A stretch of DNA of 35,278 bases from Psychrobacter sp. FME13. Lineage in GTDB: Bacteria; Pseudomonadota; Gammaproteobacteria; Pseudomonadales; Moraxellaceae. Each line of letters opens with the position of its first letter. Within the stretch, counting starts at the first letter, position 1. The position numbers and the translations under genes are program-made. The notes under the pieces are model-generated. The model saw nothing but the letters and a program-made list of their open reading frames with translations. It had not been told where the DNA came from and ran no database searches. This document shows, piece by piece, positions 6,338 to 16,010 of this stretch. The stretch spans positions 1-35,278 of the forward strand of contig NZ_RRYV01000023.1 in NCBI RefSeq assembly GCF_014861395.1, in the 5' to 3' direction.

Positions 6338-8272
6338 TTAAAAATTATGTTTAAAAGTTACGCACCAGTTTTGTAATGGTTGCGATGTATAAGCTGATAG
6401 CGTGTTGTCGCTATCCCTGATGTTGCCACGCGCGCCTTGCTCTCTACCTGTTTTTTGATATGTACCGTTGTCAAAAGCGTAGGTCAAAATAGCACCTGTC
6501 GGCACTGGGGTGGACAGTGTGATAGTTACTTGCGCATCACCTGTTTTGGCAACATCAGTGATAGTCACTGCCCCTGAATTTTTGAGCACAAAACCCTTAT
6601 GTAAGTTATCAGCCCCTTCTAAAACTTTGACAGTATCAATAACTAATGGTGGTTTAGGTACGTCAAAATCAATGACTATTGTACTTGCTACACTTGTGAT
6701 ATTGTTGGGCTGTAATGGTTTCCACGGTTTACCTTCAATGACCGCTTGACGATAGACTTTTGCATAATACTCGCCCAGGGTGCGCGTAGCTTCTGCGTTG
6801 ATATGGGCATGGTCAACATAGTCGAAAAAGTATTTAGGACAAACTAAAAACATATCATCATTGTCTTGCGTGGCTTTTAGTTGCAAAAATGGTGTGACAA
6901 ACGTACTGCGCGTTGCTTCTGTTTTATAGCCTGACATTGAGGACACTTGACAAAGTAGCATGACGACATTGTCTGTTTGACCGTTTACTGCCTTAATGTC
7001 TGCGTTATAATCGTTTAGCAGCTCACGTAGGTTTGCATCGTAACTGGTGTTTCCTTCTGCACCGTCTTGCTCGCCGTGGATCATAAACACGGCATGGACG
7101 TTGCTGCCACCATCTAAGTTTGCAGCATACTGAGCTTGCTTAATGATTTTTTCGTAAACGCCTGACTCGCCACCTTTTTTAATTTGAGCGTAAGATTTAC
7201 CACCCCATGCCTGACCACTCATTAACAACGTTCGGTCTATAGCAACCGACAGTAGTTTCTTAGCGAAGCCTGTACTGATAGTTTCACGCACCGCCTCAGC
7301 TAGTGGCTTGATGTAAGGCGTAACGCTCTCAGAGTTTGAGCCGATAGGACTGTTGGTAAACTTAAAAGCATTATCAGGATATGGTGCGGTAGTCGTGATT
7401 GCTACGTTAGCACCACCCTGCGCTAAGCTTTGACCCGTTGTGATAACTTGCTCATATTTGCGTTTATTTGCGTATAGCAATCGCTCGTTAGTGCCATCTA
7501 TATCAACCGCATACTCGGCAAGCGAACCGCGCTTGTTTGATACAAACTTGGCTGACTTACTATTTAAAAAACTAGGCGCTTGATTGACCCCATCGCTTGT
7601 TAATTGCTTGGAGTTGTTGCCGTTGATGTAGTAAATATCGCCATTGTCAACAGCTACGCTGCCACTTGGTTTGTTGTTTGGTGTGTCAAAAGTACCGTCT
7701 TTTTTAACACCAAATCCTATGTTGCCGTCTGCATCTAGCACCGCATAACTGTAACTTTTATCATTACCAACTAGCGATTCAAACTTACCGCCAGTAGTAA
7801 TAAGGTTTGCGTAATTATCAAGACCAACGCCAACCTGATTTTCTCCATCAATAACACCCCATTGCAGATTGAGATTATTATTACCAAGCTCAAAGGCGGC
7901 ACTGTTTTTTGCTAGTATTGGCAAGCCTGTTATTTGCGATTCAATCTTAGTGCCCACAAAATTGTTGTACTTACTGTAAACCCATGCGCCAGATATTTTC
8001 TCGTAAATACCATTGCGATTAAGCGTCGGGTCGTTACTAACAACCGCGTAATCACCATCAGTTAATACGCTAGCAGACATTAAATCGTATGTCATAAAAG
8101 GTGTTGCACCAAGTAACCCGTTTTCCACCACCATTCTTGATGCCATTGGCGCTGACGCATACTCTGCACCCAATCGACTTACAACCATCTTATCTTCATT
8201 CGCAAATTCGCCCAGCGTGTCAGCATCAAGACTTGCGTCGGTTAGCTTGTTTAATGTAATCCGCTCTGCCAT
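6338..8272 (-). CDS. Tail fibre with SGNH (sialate O-acetylesterase-like) domain
   Basis: From the chosen start (ATG at 8272) the protein has about 644 residues. An earlier in-frame ATG at 8299 lies inside a terminator hairpin, whereas 8272 is preceded by GGGAG at good spacing. Residues 1-110 resemble phage tail-fibre attachment regions. The middle carries short beta repeats. An SGNH/SASA esterase domain starts near residue 274: TTGQS with nucleophile S282, GEQDG at about 401-405, and a DYVDHAH block holding Asp/His near 488-491. It probably deacetylates surface polysaccharide during adsorption. The last 120 residues are beta-rich. Confidence 0.75.
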   Translation of the reverse strand: MAERITLNKLTDASLDADTLGEFANEDKMVVSRLGAEYASAPMASRMVVENGLLGATPFMTYDLMSASVLTDGDYAVVSNDPTLNRNGIYEKISGAWVYSKYNNFVGTKIESQITGLPILAKNSAAFELGNNNLNLQWGVIDGENQVGVGLDNYANLITTGGKFESLVGNDKSYSYAVLDADGNIGFGVKKDGTFDTPNNKPSGSVAVDNGDIYYINGNNSKQLTSDGVNQAPSFLNSKSAKFVSNKRGSLAEYAVDIDGTNERLLYANKRKYEQVITTGQSLAQGGANVAITTTAPYPDNAFKFTNSPIGSNSESVTPYIKPLAEAVRETISTGFAKKLLSVAIDRTLLMSGQAWGGKSYAQIKKGGESGVYEKIIKQAQYAANLDGGSNVHAVFMIHGEQDGAEGNTSYDANLRELLNDYNADIKAVNGQTDNVVMLLCQVSSMSGYKTEATRSTFVTPFLQLKATQDNDDMFLVCPKYFFDYVDHAHINAEATRTLGEYYAKVYRQAVIEGKPWKPLQPNNITSVASTIVIDFDVPKPPLVIDTVKVLEGADNLHKGFVLKNSGAVTITDVAKTGDAQVTITLSTPVPTGAILTYAFDNGTYQKTGREQGARGNIRDSDNTLSAYTSQPLQNWCVTFKHNF

Positions 8273-8286
8273 TTTTAAAGCTCCCA

Positions 8287-8316
8287 CAAAAAAGCCCACC
8301 GGATTAGGGTGGGCAT
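8287..8316 (-). terminator. Intrinsic terminator after the tail tip gene
   Basis: GCCCACC (8294-8300) pairs with GGTGGGC (8308-8314), with six A's at 8288-8293 that give a U-tract on the minus strand. It separates the J-like tail gene from the fibre genes. Confidence 0.8.
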
Positions 8317-8329
8317 TGTTTAATTCAAT

Positions 8330-11062
8330 TTAGGCTATCAAGCCGTTTATAAAGTCTTTGTCGTTTGGATAGTACTTGTCGCTATAGTTGATGCACGACA
8401 GACGATGAGACATTGGATTATCGCCGGGATCTTTGGTCGTCACGATATAGTTATCGCGGTCAAGGTCATCATGCAATACTAATTGATAAGTAGCGCGCAC
8501 CACTGCATCCCAAGAGGTACTGATGGGTTGTGATGGCGCGCGGGTCAGTATCACTTCATTAGGATTGGTACTTGGCGTACAGCGGATATTGTCAACGATA
8601 CCGGCAACGGTTTGTACAAACACAGTCGCCTGAGCTTTATCACCAAAATTGGCGGTGCTTGATAATGTCAAAACGAACTGACCAGCGCTGTTAACTTGCA
8701 AGGCCTCAACTGCGCCTTGCTGCGTGTCTGCGCGGTTCTGATCGGCGACATTGATTTGGTTCGTTGGTATCACAAATCCTGACTCATCGGCTGCGGTAAA
8801 AGAACACGTCTTATAAGCGTGTTGATTTTTCCAGTGCCGGCGCATCATGTGCATATGCGCTTGAACTTTATTGCGCACACCGACCAGATCTTTATTTTTG
8901 GTGTCAAAGTTGGTTGCAGATCCGTCATCGGGATAACGCAGTGTAACTTTCGCGTCGTCCACGGGGTCGGTATATGTCACTTCGACGCCGTCAAAGCCGT
9001 CACGTGGTCCAAATGTCTCACTATACTCAAAGCTGTCTGGCGTAATACTGTGACTGTTAAATGTCGCAACTGGGTAAGGCTCAGGACGCTCAAAGTGCAG
9101 ACAGACTTTATTGTTAATGCGATAAGCGGTAAAAAATCCTGCCATCGCAACCGTCTGTATCATCTCTTCAGTTGTAATGTCCTTACTATCAAACGTTCCG
9201 CAGAACTGAGCACACAAATCAGTGCCAAAGTAAGCAATCTGCGCGTCAACTTCGGCCTTTATTTGCACCATATCCAAGTCATCAGCAGTCATATTGCTGG
9301 TTACTGGGTCAGTAGCAATGTCATATATGATGTCATCAATACGCTTGGATGGGATAAGTGCATCATTATTTTGCCAGTCACGCTCAAGACGCTGCGATAG
9401 CACAGTAAGCTTACGCTCTTTGAGCGACAGTGCGCCTTCAGTTGCGGCGGCTTTACTATATATTTTGGTAAACCCTGGTGCAGCATCGGCAGCAGTCATC
9501 AGCCTTGCGCCATAGAAGTCTGCTACGCGAATATCTTGCACAACACTGAAGCCTTTAGATGTTATAACCCGACCATGCTTGCGGCGTGAGCGCCAGCGCA
9601 GTCTTTTGCCTGTCGCCATGTTTGCATTTTCAATCTTGATTGTACTGGCGGCAGTCTGCGCAGCATCGGTGTTGCTGACATGAGCGCCTGACCACCAATG
9701 GTTGCCATCGCGCCAAACGCCTAATCCACCATTGTTTGCATAATCCGTGTATTTAGAGCCATATATAATATGCGTATCGATTTGCAGCGTTCCTGGTACT
9801 GGATTATTTGCACTATCAATAATTTCTGACTCAATTTCGACTTCAATGCCGATGGGTTCAAACGTCTGACCATCGGTGATATAAAGCCCGCCTGATGATA
9901 AAAAATTAACCATCACGAACTCATGGTCTTTTTCGCTCGTGTAAAACCAGCCCTGCCACAAGCTGTCCGATTGTGTGCTGGCGGTTGCCTCTATCTCAAC
10001 CGTGTAATCTGCGTTGTCAGCAAGCTTTTGCCAGTCTGGGTTGATGCTCGCTGGGTTTGATAATGTGATCTGCGCTTCTGTTAGGTCGCTGATGGTATAG
10101 ACACCGCTTAAACTATAGGTAGTCACTGGACCGACAATAGGTGGGTTAGCCGGTGGATCGCCTTGATCTACTGGGTCAGTAATGCCGTTGGCGGATTCAG
10201 CAGGATTTGTCTGCACAATGGTGATCGCATCTCCCACTTTGAACTGACTGACAAAGTTAAAGCCTGATTGCTCTATGATGCCACCGGCTCTAAAGACGGC
10301 TTTGTCTAATGTCAGATAGTTATCAGTAGGCGGTAGTAGTTGCCCGTTGACTGAAGTATAGCGTTTGGTTGCGAGACGGGATAAGGCTGCTTCGTCTGGG
10401 GTAAATGCACTGCCAAACTGATATGCGGGTGTATCGTCAAGTGTACTGTTTGCATCAAAGACCAAAACACCGCTGCCAAAGACTTGGTCCAGCGGTGTAG
10501 TGTCATCTAAAGCTGCTGTGACTAAATACCAGCCACGGCCAATCCACATGTAAGACATCTCGATGGCGCGGTTATTGATATAGACAGTATAAGTGGTTGC
10601 AACTCTGTCAGGTACAGACCATACCTGACCGTAAATTTCTGCAACTCGGCCGCCTTGCCTGAGCCGATTAGTGCGCTGCGCCAAAGCATTATTAGGGCTG
10701 GGCGGCGCATTGGTTGAGCCGGTCGGCACCACAGGCACGGGCATTAACAGAACAGCCGCAACTGTAATAAATGCTGATACTAATATCGGTATCCATGTCT
10801 CAGGCCCAGCAGGATAAGTGACGACATAGATAGTCCCGCCTTTATCATTTAATGCAATGATATCGTCAGGTGTATTGGGTGTCACATCAAAGTCAGTGTC
10901 CCAGGTTTCGTGATACCAGTAGGTGTTTGGTGGCTGTCCTTTTGGGTAAATGCCAGTAACAAGCTCAAACAAATCTTCACCGCGCACGATTTTGCAGTCA
11001 GAATTGTCGCAGGCGTAAGACATGGGATTGCGGACAACGATCAGTTCGATATTAGAGTGCAT
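8330..11062 (-). CDS. Tail tip / host specificity protein (lambda gpJ-like)
   Basis: This 910-residue protein occupies the position of lambda J. An N-terminal region with a hydrophobic stretch (about residues 88-112, WIPILVSAFITVAAVLLMPV) is followed by NRLRQGGRVAEIYGQVW, which resembles the start of J-family baseplate hub proteins. The rest is beta-rich, with a region around 540-760 like the tail-hub domain and a fibronectin-like C-terminal part. It overlaps the NlpC-like gene by 11 bases. It should form the tail tip that contacts the receptor and closes the tube. The protein is shorter than lambda J, and separate fibre genes follow. Confidence 0.75.
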   Translation of the reverse strand: MHSNIELIVVRNPMSYACDNSDCKIVRGEDLFELVTGIYPKGQPPNTYWYHETWDTDFDVTPNTPDDIIALNDKGGTIYVVTYPAGPETWIPILVSAFITVAAVLLMPVPVVPTGSTNAPPSPNNALAQRTNRLRQGGRVAEIYGQVWSVPDRVATTYTVYINNRAIEMSYMWIGRGWYLVTAALDDTTPLDQVFGSGVLVFDANSTLDDTPAYQFGSAFTPDEAALSRLATKRYTSVNGQLLPPTDNYLTLDKAVFRAGGIIEQSGFNFVSQFKVGDAITIVQTNPAESANGITDPVDQGDPPANPPIVGPVTTYSLSGVYTISDLTEAQITLSNPASINPDWQKLADNADYTVEIEATASTQSDSLWQGWFYTSEKDHEFVMVNFLSSGGLYITDGQTFEPIGIEVEIESEIIDSANNPVPGTLQIDTHIIYGSKYTDYANNGGLGVWRDGNHWWSGAHVSNTDAAQTAASTIKIENANMATGKRLRWRSRRKHGRVITSKGFSVVQDIRVADFYGARLMTAADAAPGFTKIYSKAAATEGALSLKERKLTVLSQRLERDWQNNDALIPSKRIDDIIYDIATDPVTSNMTADDLDMVQIKAEVDAQIAYFGTDLCAQFCGTFDSKDITTEEMIQTVAMAGFFTAYRINNKVCLHFERPEPYPVATFNSHSITPDSFEYSETFGPRDGFDGVEVTYTDPVDDAKVTLRYPDDGSATNFDTKNKDLVGVRNKVQAHMHMMRRHWKNQHAYKTCSFTAADESGFVIPTNQINVADQNRADTQQGAVEALQVNSAGQFVLTLSSTANFGDKAQATVFVQTVAGIVDNIRCTPSTNPNEVILTRAPSQPISTSWDAVVRATYQLVLHDDLDRDNYIVTTKDPGDNPMSHRLSCINYSDKYYPNDKDFINGLIA

Positions 11063-11402
11063 AATATTTTATCCGTCCGTGTTTTAGCGCTGCAATATGT
11101 GGTGGTACACACTGCGGTCCCGATTCAGTCATATGTATAATTTTAGCCTGATGGTAAATACCTGCGTGTAGCTCTTTGCCATGCATCAACACCAAGCACG
11201 GGTCGATAGGGTTATCGAGCGGGGCAAACTCTTTGAGCTTTGCAGTATTAACTTTGCGTTTGGTGCGTCCAGTCATCAGGTCGGCAACATAGACGCCCAT
11301 ATCACGGCCGGTAATATCGCGATAGACATCAACGGCAAAATGTAGGCAGTTATAATTGTCATCGTCATACCGCTTATTGTCGTAGTCAGATAAAACAAGC
11401 AT
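11052..11402 (-). CDS. NlpC/P60-like tail assembly protein (gpK-like)
   Basis: The 116-residue protein carries the cysteine-peptidase pattern YNCLHFAVDVY with C19 as likely nucleophile. A later LHAGIYH with H79 matches the NlpC/P60 cysteine-histidine arrangement. In lambda K this domain is fused to a JAMM domain; here only the NlpC part is seen. It may trim peptidoglycan at the tail tip or act in tail assembly. It lies between the L-like and J-like genes, as in other siphoviruses. Confidence 0.7.
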   Translation of the reverse strand: MLVLSDYDNKRYDDDNYNCLHFAVDVYRDITGRDMGVYVADLMTGRTKRKVNTAKLKEFAPLDNPIDPCLVLMHGKELHAGIYHQAKIIHMTESGPQCVPPHIAALKHGRIKYYAL

Positions 11403-11908
11403 TAGCTAGCGCCTCGCAATGTCGGAACCAAGTCAATAGTAAATATGACGCCAGTACTGGTTTTATTCAGCTGCTTCGCTTGGCACTTGAAGACAGCGCC
11501 ACGCTTCTGCGGCTGATTGTCGGTTATTTCTAAGCCGCGCACGCTGGTCATTGGTTCGGTTAAGTCACTCGTTAGATACACACGATAATTAAGCGTTGGC
11601 CGTGTTGTTGAGTGTTGGCCACGGCGCAAACGATCAATCTCAAAAGGCATGATCTCACCGACATCACCGATGCCAATGGTAAAGCTTTGTTGTAAATTGT
11701 CGGCTGACTGACCTGCGCGGATCGTGAGTGGTAATGGTTCATAGTCACGGTAGACTTTATCTTCGTAGCGCACGCGCACACCATCAGCATGATTGCGCAC
11801 AAAACGATAGTCTCGGCTGAAAGATGGATGCTTGATTTCGATACATTCAAGGCGTACATCGTCATGGCGGCCGCGCAACCAATACTCCATTTCTTTGATT
11901 GTCGCCAT
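11402..11908 (-). CDS. Tail assembly protein, DUF1833-like (gpL position)
   Basis: The 168-residue protein resembles DUF1833 phage proteins. It has an early LECIEIKHPSFSRDYRFVRN, a central EPLPLTIRAGQSADNLQQSF, and a closing beta-strand segment. It sits exactly where lambda gpL lies, between the M-like and K-like genes, and has one-base overlaps with both neighbours. It is probably part of the tail-tip complex. It lacks an obvious iron-sulphur cysteine cluster, so equivalence to gpL is by position only. Confidence 0.65.
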   Translation of the reverse strand: MATIKEMEYWLRGRHDDVRLECIEIKHPSFSRDYRFVRNHADGVRVRYEDKVYRDYEPLPLTIRAGQSADNLQQSFTIGIGDVGEIMPFEIDRLRRGQHSTTRPTLNYRVYLTSDLTEPMTSVRGLEITDNQPQKRGAVFKCQAKQLNKTSTGVIFTIDLVPTLRGAS

Positions 11909-12390
11909 TACAGACCTCCTAATGCATCTGGTAGATCTTCGTTAACAAGTTTTGCCAACTTTTGGAAGTAAAGTTCGATTTGACCTTCTGTCATTTGATA
12001 TAAGGTTGAGATTAAAATATCGTTGTCGAGATCATATTTGATGGGCTTAGCAACCAGTGACAACTGAACGGTAAATATCTGGTCGCCAAGTGGTTGTACT
12101 GGCATAGAGTCACCAACAATGCGGCACTCATACCACTTGTGATCAACGTCATCTAATAGTAGATATGCTAAAAATGGCAGCCCCTCGTAAGCGCGTGTGA
12201 AGGCTAAGAAGTACTGCCACTGTGAGCGGACACATTTATAAGTGACGTTAGCTCGATGCACTTTCCCCACACTATCTTTACGTTCACGTGGCAAGCCAAC
12301 GATGGTTTCGGTGCTAGCAACATTACGCGAAAGACTGAAGGAGTAACCATCACGCAGCGGTTTTAGCATGAACTTTGGTATGTCTGCCAT
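11908..12390 (-). CDS. Minor tail protein (gpM position)
   Basis: The 160-residue protein follows the tape measure gene by three bases and overlaps the next gene by one. It contains the aromatic-rich segment RSQWQYFLAFTRAYEGLPFL and beta-strands ending in IFTVQLSLVA, a pattern seen in lambda gpM-like minor tail proteins. It is probably part of the distal tail ring. The name rests mainly on position. Confidence 0.6.
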   Translation of the reverse strand: MADIPKFMLKPLRDGYSFSLSRNVASTETIVGLPRERKDSVGKVHRANVTYKCVRSQWQYFLAFTRAYEGLPFLAYLLLDDVDHKWYECRIVGDSMPVQPLGDQIFTVQLSLVAKPIKYDLDNDILISTLYQMTEGQIELYFQKLAKLVNEDLPDALGGL

Positions 12391-12393
12391 GAT

Positions 12394-15300
12394 TTATCCT
12401 AATTTTCGCTGCAAGTGATAGTTATTTCTGAGTGCCTGATTGGTTGTGCTGTAGGGGTCGTTGATTTGTTGTGCCATCGCTTGTGGTAGACGCTGGTCTA
12501 GCCGTTTATCGATACGCATTTCGATACTGCCATCGTTATTGACATTGGTGGCCACATCTACTGGAGCATTATTTGTCATATAAATAATGACACCCTGATT
12601 GCGTTTATTGCTCTCATACGTACCGTTATTCATCGATTCAAGTTCTGATCGATATTTTGTAGTCGCGGCTGCATGTGCAACAAATTCTTTACCGTGGACG
12701 GGCCCAACTGGCATATTGGTAGGATAGTCGCCCGTATAACCGCCTTTCATAAAACCTTTCGGGTTTAGAGCTTGAATGGCGGCAGGTATGATACCTGTTT
12801 GCAACGTAGTAGTAGCAACGGCAGGTATATTGGCAGGGAATGGGGCTGACCCCCATGCTTTTGCGATCGCGGTAAAACTGGCAGATTGCGCACTGGCAAA
12901 ATCAAAGGCTTTTTGAATCAAGAACATGCCTTTATAGCCTTTGCTAGTCTCTCCTAAAGCCATTCCAAATAGGGCGGTGATGCTGCCTAGATTAGCGGCT
13001 TGCCGTTGCAGTTCCAAATCTTTGGACGACTGATTGAAGTTCTCTGTCAAGGCTAAACGTGCTTTTTCAGCCTGTGCTTTTTTGTCTGTATGCGTCTGCT
13101 CATACTTATCAACAATAGCCATTTTTTTATCGTATGCAGCGCGCAATTTTTCCGCTTCAGTCTGAGGGCCATTTACGTCTAAGCCGTCAAAATCCACACC
13201 GATAGATTTTTTATCAGCTTGGTACTGTGCGGCTCTACCAGATATTAAATCAGTCGCCTTACTACGCATTTTATCGCGTTCATCTTGCCATTTATCAAAC
13301 CTTTCTTTTAGTGCATTAGTAGCTTTCAGTTGTGATTCTAGTTGTTGCAACGCCTCGGCTTGTTTAACCCATTCATTAATACGAGCCTGACTAGCGCCTT
13401 TAAATTTGCCAGCGTTGATATCGTACATTAGGGAAGATAGTTCACTAGTGTTGCCAAATAAAGCAATGCGTTTTCTAAAGCTATCAATACCGTCTTCAAC
13501 AGCTTTGGCCGCTTGCTCGGCCATTCGCTGAGCTTCGGTGACGACCGCCTTAGCACCTTTCTTTATGCCAACGGCCATGCCTTCCGCAGTCTGTTCTCCA
13601 ACTGTTTTCATGACACGAGATGGTGAACGGATGTTAAGAACGCTCTTAGCTTTAGCGACAGCACTTGATGCCATGTTACCGATTGCACTAGCGACACCAC
13701 TTGCGCCTGCTTTTATGCCGTTAATTAAGCCATTTATAATTTGCTTGCCGATTGTCAGCATTTTGCTAGGTAATTGACTTAATGCAGTTGTGATACTTAA
13801 ACGGATACTATTAAATGCTGTTACTGTGTTTGTCTTAATATTATTCCATGCATTGCTTACTGCTTGTTTTGCAGATTCAAGACTAGATTTTATCGAAGCT
13901 GTAATAGCAGCCCATTTAGTGTTAGCCCATGCGTTTATCTCATCCCAATTTTTGTACAGAGCAACGCCAATAGCTATCAAACCTGCAACAGCGACAACAA
14001 GAATACCAATAGGACTAGTGACAGCAGCAAGCGCAGCGCCAAATGCCCATGTTGCAGTGGCAGCCACAGTGCTGATCGCGCTCCATGTCACTGTGGCAGC
14101 TGTCATTACGGCTGTAGAAACGGAAGCAGCAGTCGCAGCAATAGAGCTGGCTATAAGCGCAGCATTGTGAATTAATAATATTGCAGATACACCGCCTACA
14201 ACGCCACCAAGTACCATAAATAAGGCTTTGTTTTCGCTAATAGTCTGCTTTATGGTTTCCCAATGTTGATAGACAAGCACACCAGCCGCAACTAAAGCGC
14301 CTAATGCAATGATAGTTAGTCCCATTGGACCAGCTAGAGCGACATAAGCCAATTTCAAACCGTCAATTGTAGTCTTCGCGGCTGTAAAACCATCAACAGC
14401 AAGCTTTAAGCCAACTGCTGTAGCAATTAAAGAGCCGCCAATGAGTGTGATTTGTTGAATTAATTCAGGATTAGCAGATGCCCAGGTGCCTATGGTTGCG
14501 ACCATAGGTGTCATGTTTAGTAGTAATTCATTTAAAGCTGGTATAAAGGCTTCACCAACACTTGCGACCACACCATCGATGTTGTTCTTAAATAAGACCA
14601 TTTTATTAGCAGTTGTGTCGCTGATTTTCTTAAACTCGACATCCATTGAGCCAAAGTAATCCTTGGTTGAGTTGACCGTTTCACCAAGAAGTTCCCAGTT
14701 ATTTTCTAGTACGCCCACACTGCCTGCGAGCATGGTAATATCATCGCCGAACTCCTTACCAATAATTAAGGCGTTCGTGCCGATGCGTTTAGATTCCTCC
14801 AGATCATTAATAGCATCAAGATAAGTAATAATTGCTTGCTTACCATCAGTTGCGACCAGTTTACTGAAATCATCAATATTTAATCCTAACTGCTCAAATC
14901 CGATTAACTGAGACTTAGTCGCATAGTCTAATGTAGAGAATGATGTTAGTAGTGAGTTGACTGCGGTAGATGCAACCTCAGCTGGTTTACCCATTGCAAT
15001 CAATGCACCTGTTAAGCCTAATGTTGCATCCTCTGACAGTCCATAGACTTTGGCGACACCGCCAACACGTAGCAGTGAATCAATGAGCTGGGCAGCGGTA
15101 GCAGGAGTGTTGTTGGATAGCGTATTAATCGCATCGCCAAGCCGGTCAATATTTGCAATTGGTATCTGAAATACATTAGCGATCTTTGCCATGCTATCTG
15201 CAACTTGCTGAGCTGGTAGATCAAAAGCGACACCCATTTTTGCCATCACTTCGGTAAAGTGAACTAGGTCTTTTTCTGCGATGCCCAGCTGACCGCCAGT

Positions 15301-15633
15301 AGCCGTGACGGCCGCTAATTCTTCAAAAGTCTGCGGAATCTGCGTGGTCAATGCTTGCAACTCTTTACGCATATTTGCCAAGCCGTTGCTAGTTGCAAAT
15401 TCTACGGTCTTATCAATCTCAGCCATTGAGCTTTCAAACGACATGGCTGTTTTGATTGATAATGCGCCCATACCAGCAAGCGCAGCGCCAACTCCCAGCG
15501 CCATTTTGGCGGCATTGGTGCTGATATCATTGAACGCTGACTTGCTGTTTTTTCGTGCTTTGCGTAGCTCGTTATTATAGTTGGCAGTATTTGCCTCCAT
15601 GATTACTTGGATTCTACTCAGCACCGAAGCCAT
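12394..15633 (-). CDS. Tail length tape measure protein (TP901 type)
   Basis: This 1079-residue protein sets tail length and is ejected with DNA. The N-terminal 40 residues form a helix (RIQVIMEANTANYNNELRKA). The TP901 core runs at about 60-340, with FESSMAEIDKTVEFAT, QIPQTFEELAAVTATGGQLG and related segments. A set of hydrophobic stretches at about 390-560 may cross or destabilise the inner membrane. A helical, charged C-terminal part follows. It is the largest gene in the phage and lies directly downstream of the G/GT chaperone genes, as expected. Position, size and core sequence agree. Confidence 0.93.
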   Translation of the reverse strand: MASVLSRIQVIMEANTANYNNELRKARKNSKSAFNDISTNAAKMALGVGAALAGMGALSIKTAMSFESSMAEIDKTVEFATSNGLANMRKELQALTTQIPQTFEELAAVTATGGQLGIAEKDLVHFTEVMAKMGVAFDLPAQQVADSMAKIANVFQIPIANIDRLGDAINTLSNNTPATAAQLIDSLLRVGGVAKVYGLSEDATLGLTGALIAMGKPAEVASTAVNSLLTSFSTLDYATKSQLIGFEQLGLNIDDFSKLVATDGKQAIITYLDAINDLEESKRIGTNALIIGKEFGDDITMLAGSVGVLENNWELLGETVNSTKDYFGSMDVEFKKISDTTANKMVLFKNNIDGVVASVGEAFIPALNELLLNMTPMVATIGTWASANPELIQQITLIGGSLIATAVGLKLAVDGFTAAKTTIDGLKLAYVALAGPMGLTIIALGALVAAGVLVYQHWETIKQTISENKALFMVLGGVVGGVSAILLIHNAALIASSIAATAASVSTAVMTAATVTWSAISTVAATATWAFGAALAAVTSPIGILVVAVAGLIAIGVALYKNWDEINAWANTKWAAITASIKSSLESAKQAVSNAWNNIKTNTVTAFNSIRLSITTALSQLPSKMLTIGKQIINGLINGIKAGASGVASAIGNMASSAVAKAKSVLNIRSPSRVMKTVGEQTAEGMAVGIKKGAKAVVTEAQRMAEQAAKAVEDGIDSFRKRIALFGNTSELSSLMYDINAGKFKGASQARINEWVKQAEALQQLESQLKATNALKERFDKWQDERDKMRSKATDLISGRAAQYQADKKSIGVDFDGLDVNGPQTEAEKLRAAYDKKMAIVDKYEQTHTDKKAQAEKARLALTENFNQSSKDLELQRQAANLGSITALFGMALGETSKGYKGMFLIQKAFDFASAQSASFTAIAKAWGSAPFPANIPAVATTTLQTGIIPAAIQALNPKGFMKGGYTGDYPTNMPVGPVHGKEFVAHAAATTKYRSELESMNNGTYESNKRNQGVIIYMTNNAPVDVATNVNNDGSIEMRIDKRLDQRLPQAMAQQINDPYSTTNQALRNNYHLQRKLG

Positions 15634-15642
15634 GACACCCTC

Positions 15643-15966
15643 CTATGATTTACTTGCAATTTTTTGTTCGTTAACTTTCGATGCTAAGAAATCTCTTAAC
15701 GCAGAGACTTGTTTATGTGCTTGTAGCCTTTTTTCACGCTGTCTTTCTTGTTCTTTTTGCTCAGGTGTTAACAATCGGTGGTCATATAACATAAAATCTT
15801 TTATGGTTTTCTTGTCTTTACCTGCGTAATTTTGCATACGCAGAGAGGCAAAATGCATGTCTAATAACTCCCCACCAAATGGCTCTACGTACAAGTTAAA
15901 AGCTTGCCACTCAGTCAGCTCACGCGCGGTCATATTGTTTTCTATCCACTCGACCGTTTTGCCCAA
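15643..15966 (-). CDS. Tail assembly chaperone, GT extension (minor tail T, DUF4035-like)
   Basis: This frame is probably translated mainly as the C-terminal part of a fusion with the upstream gene at 16011-16376. From a TTG at 15966 it reads LGKTVEWIENNMTARELTEW, the typical start of DUF4035/T-domain proteins. The frame stays open upstream to the frameshift site, adding LIAHPLRIFKFRLAA, the usual linker. The fusion would be about 244 residues. The free-standing TTG start has no good ribosome site. The GT protein bridges the tape measure and major tail protein during assembly and is absent from the virion. Confidence 0.75.
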   Translation of the reverse strand: MGKTVEWIENNMTARELTEWQAFNLYVEPFGGELLDMHFASLRMQNYAGKDKKTIKDFMLYDHRLLTPEQKEQERQREKRLQAHKQVSALRDFLASKVNEQKIASKS

Positions 15967-16010
15967 ATGAGCGGCTAGCCTGAACTTAAATATACGTAAA
16001 GGGTGGGCTA

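Noticed and set aside
8273..8299. Upstream ATG for the SGNH fibre gene
   Set aside because: It lies in the terminator hairpin; the ATG at 8272 has GGGAG at the right distance and begins the typical MAER sequence.
8819..9400. A 193-residue plus-strand frame inside the tail tip gene
   Set aside because: It is antisense to the J-like gene and has no recognisable domain or ribosome site.
13538..14175. Plus-strand open frames inside the tape measure gene
   Set aside because: They lie antisense to a strongly supported protein, have no ribosome sites and show biased composition from reading the reverse strand.
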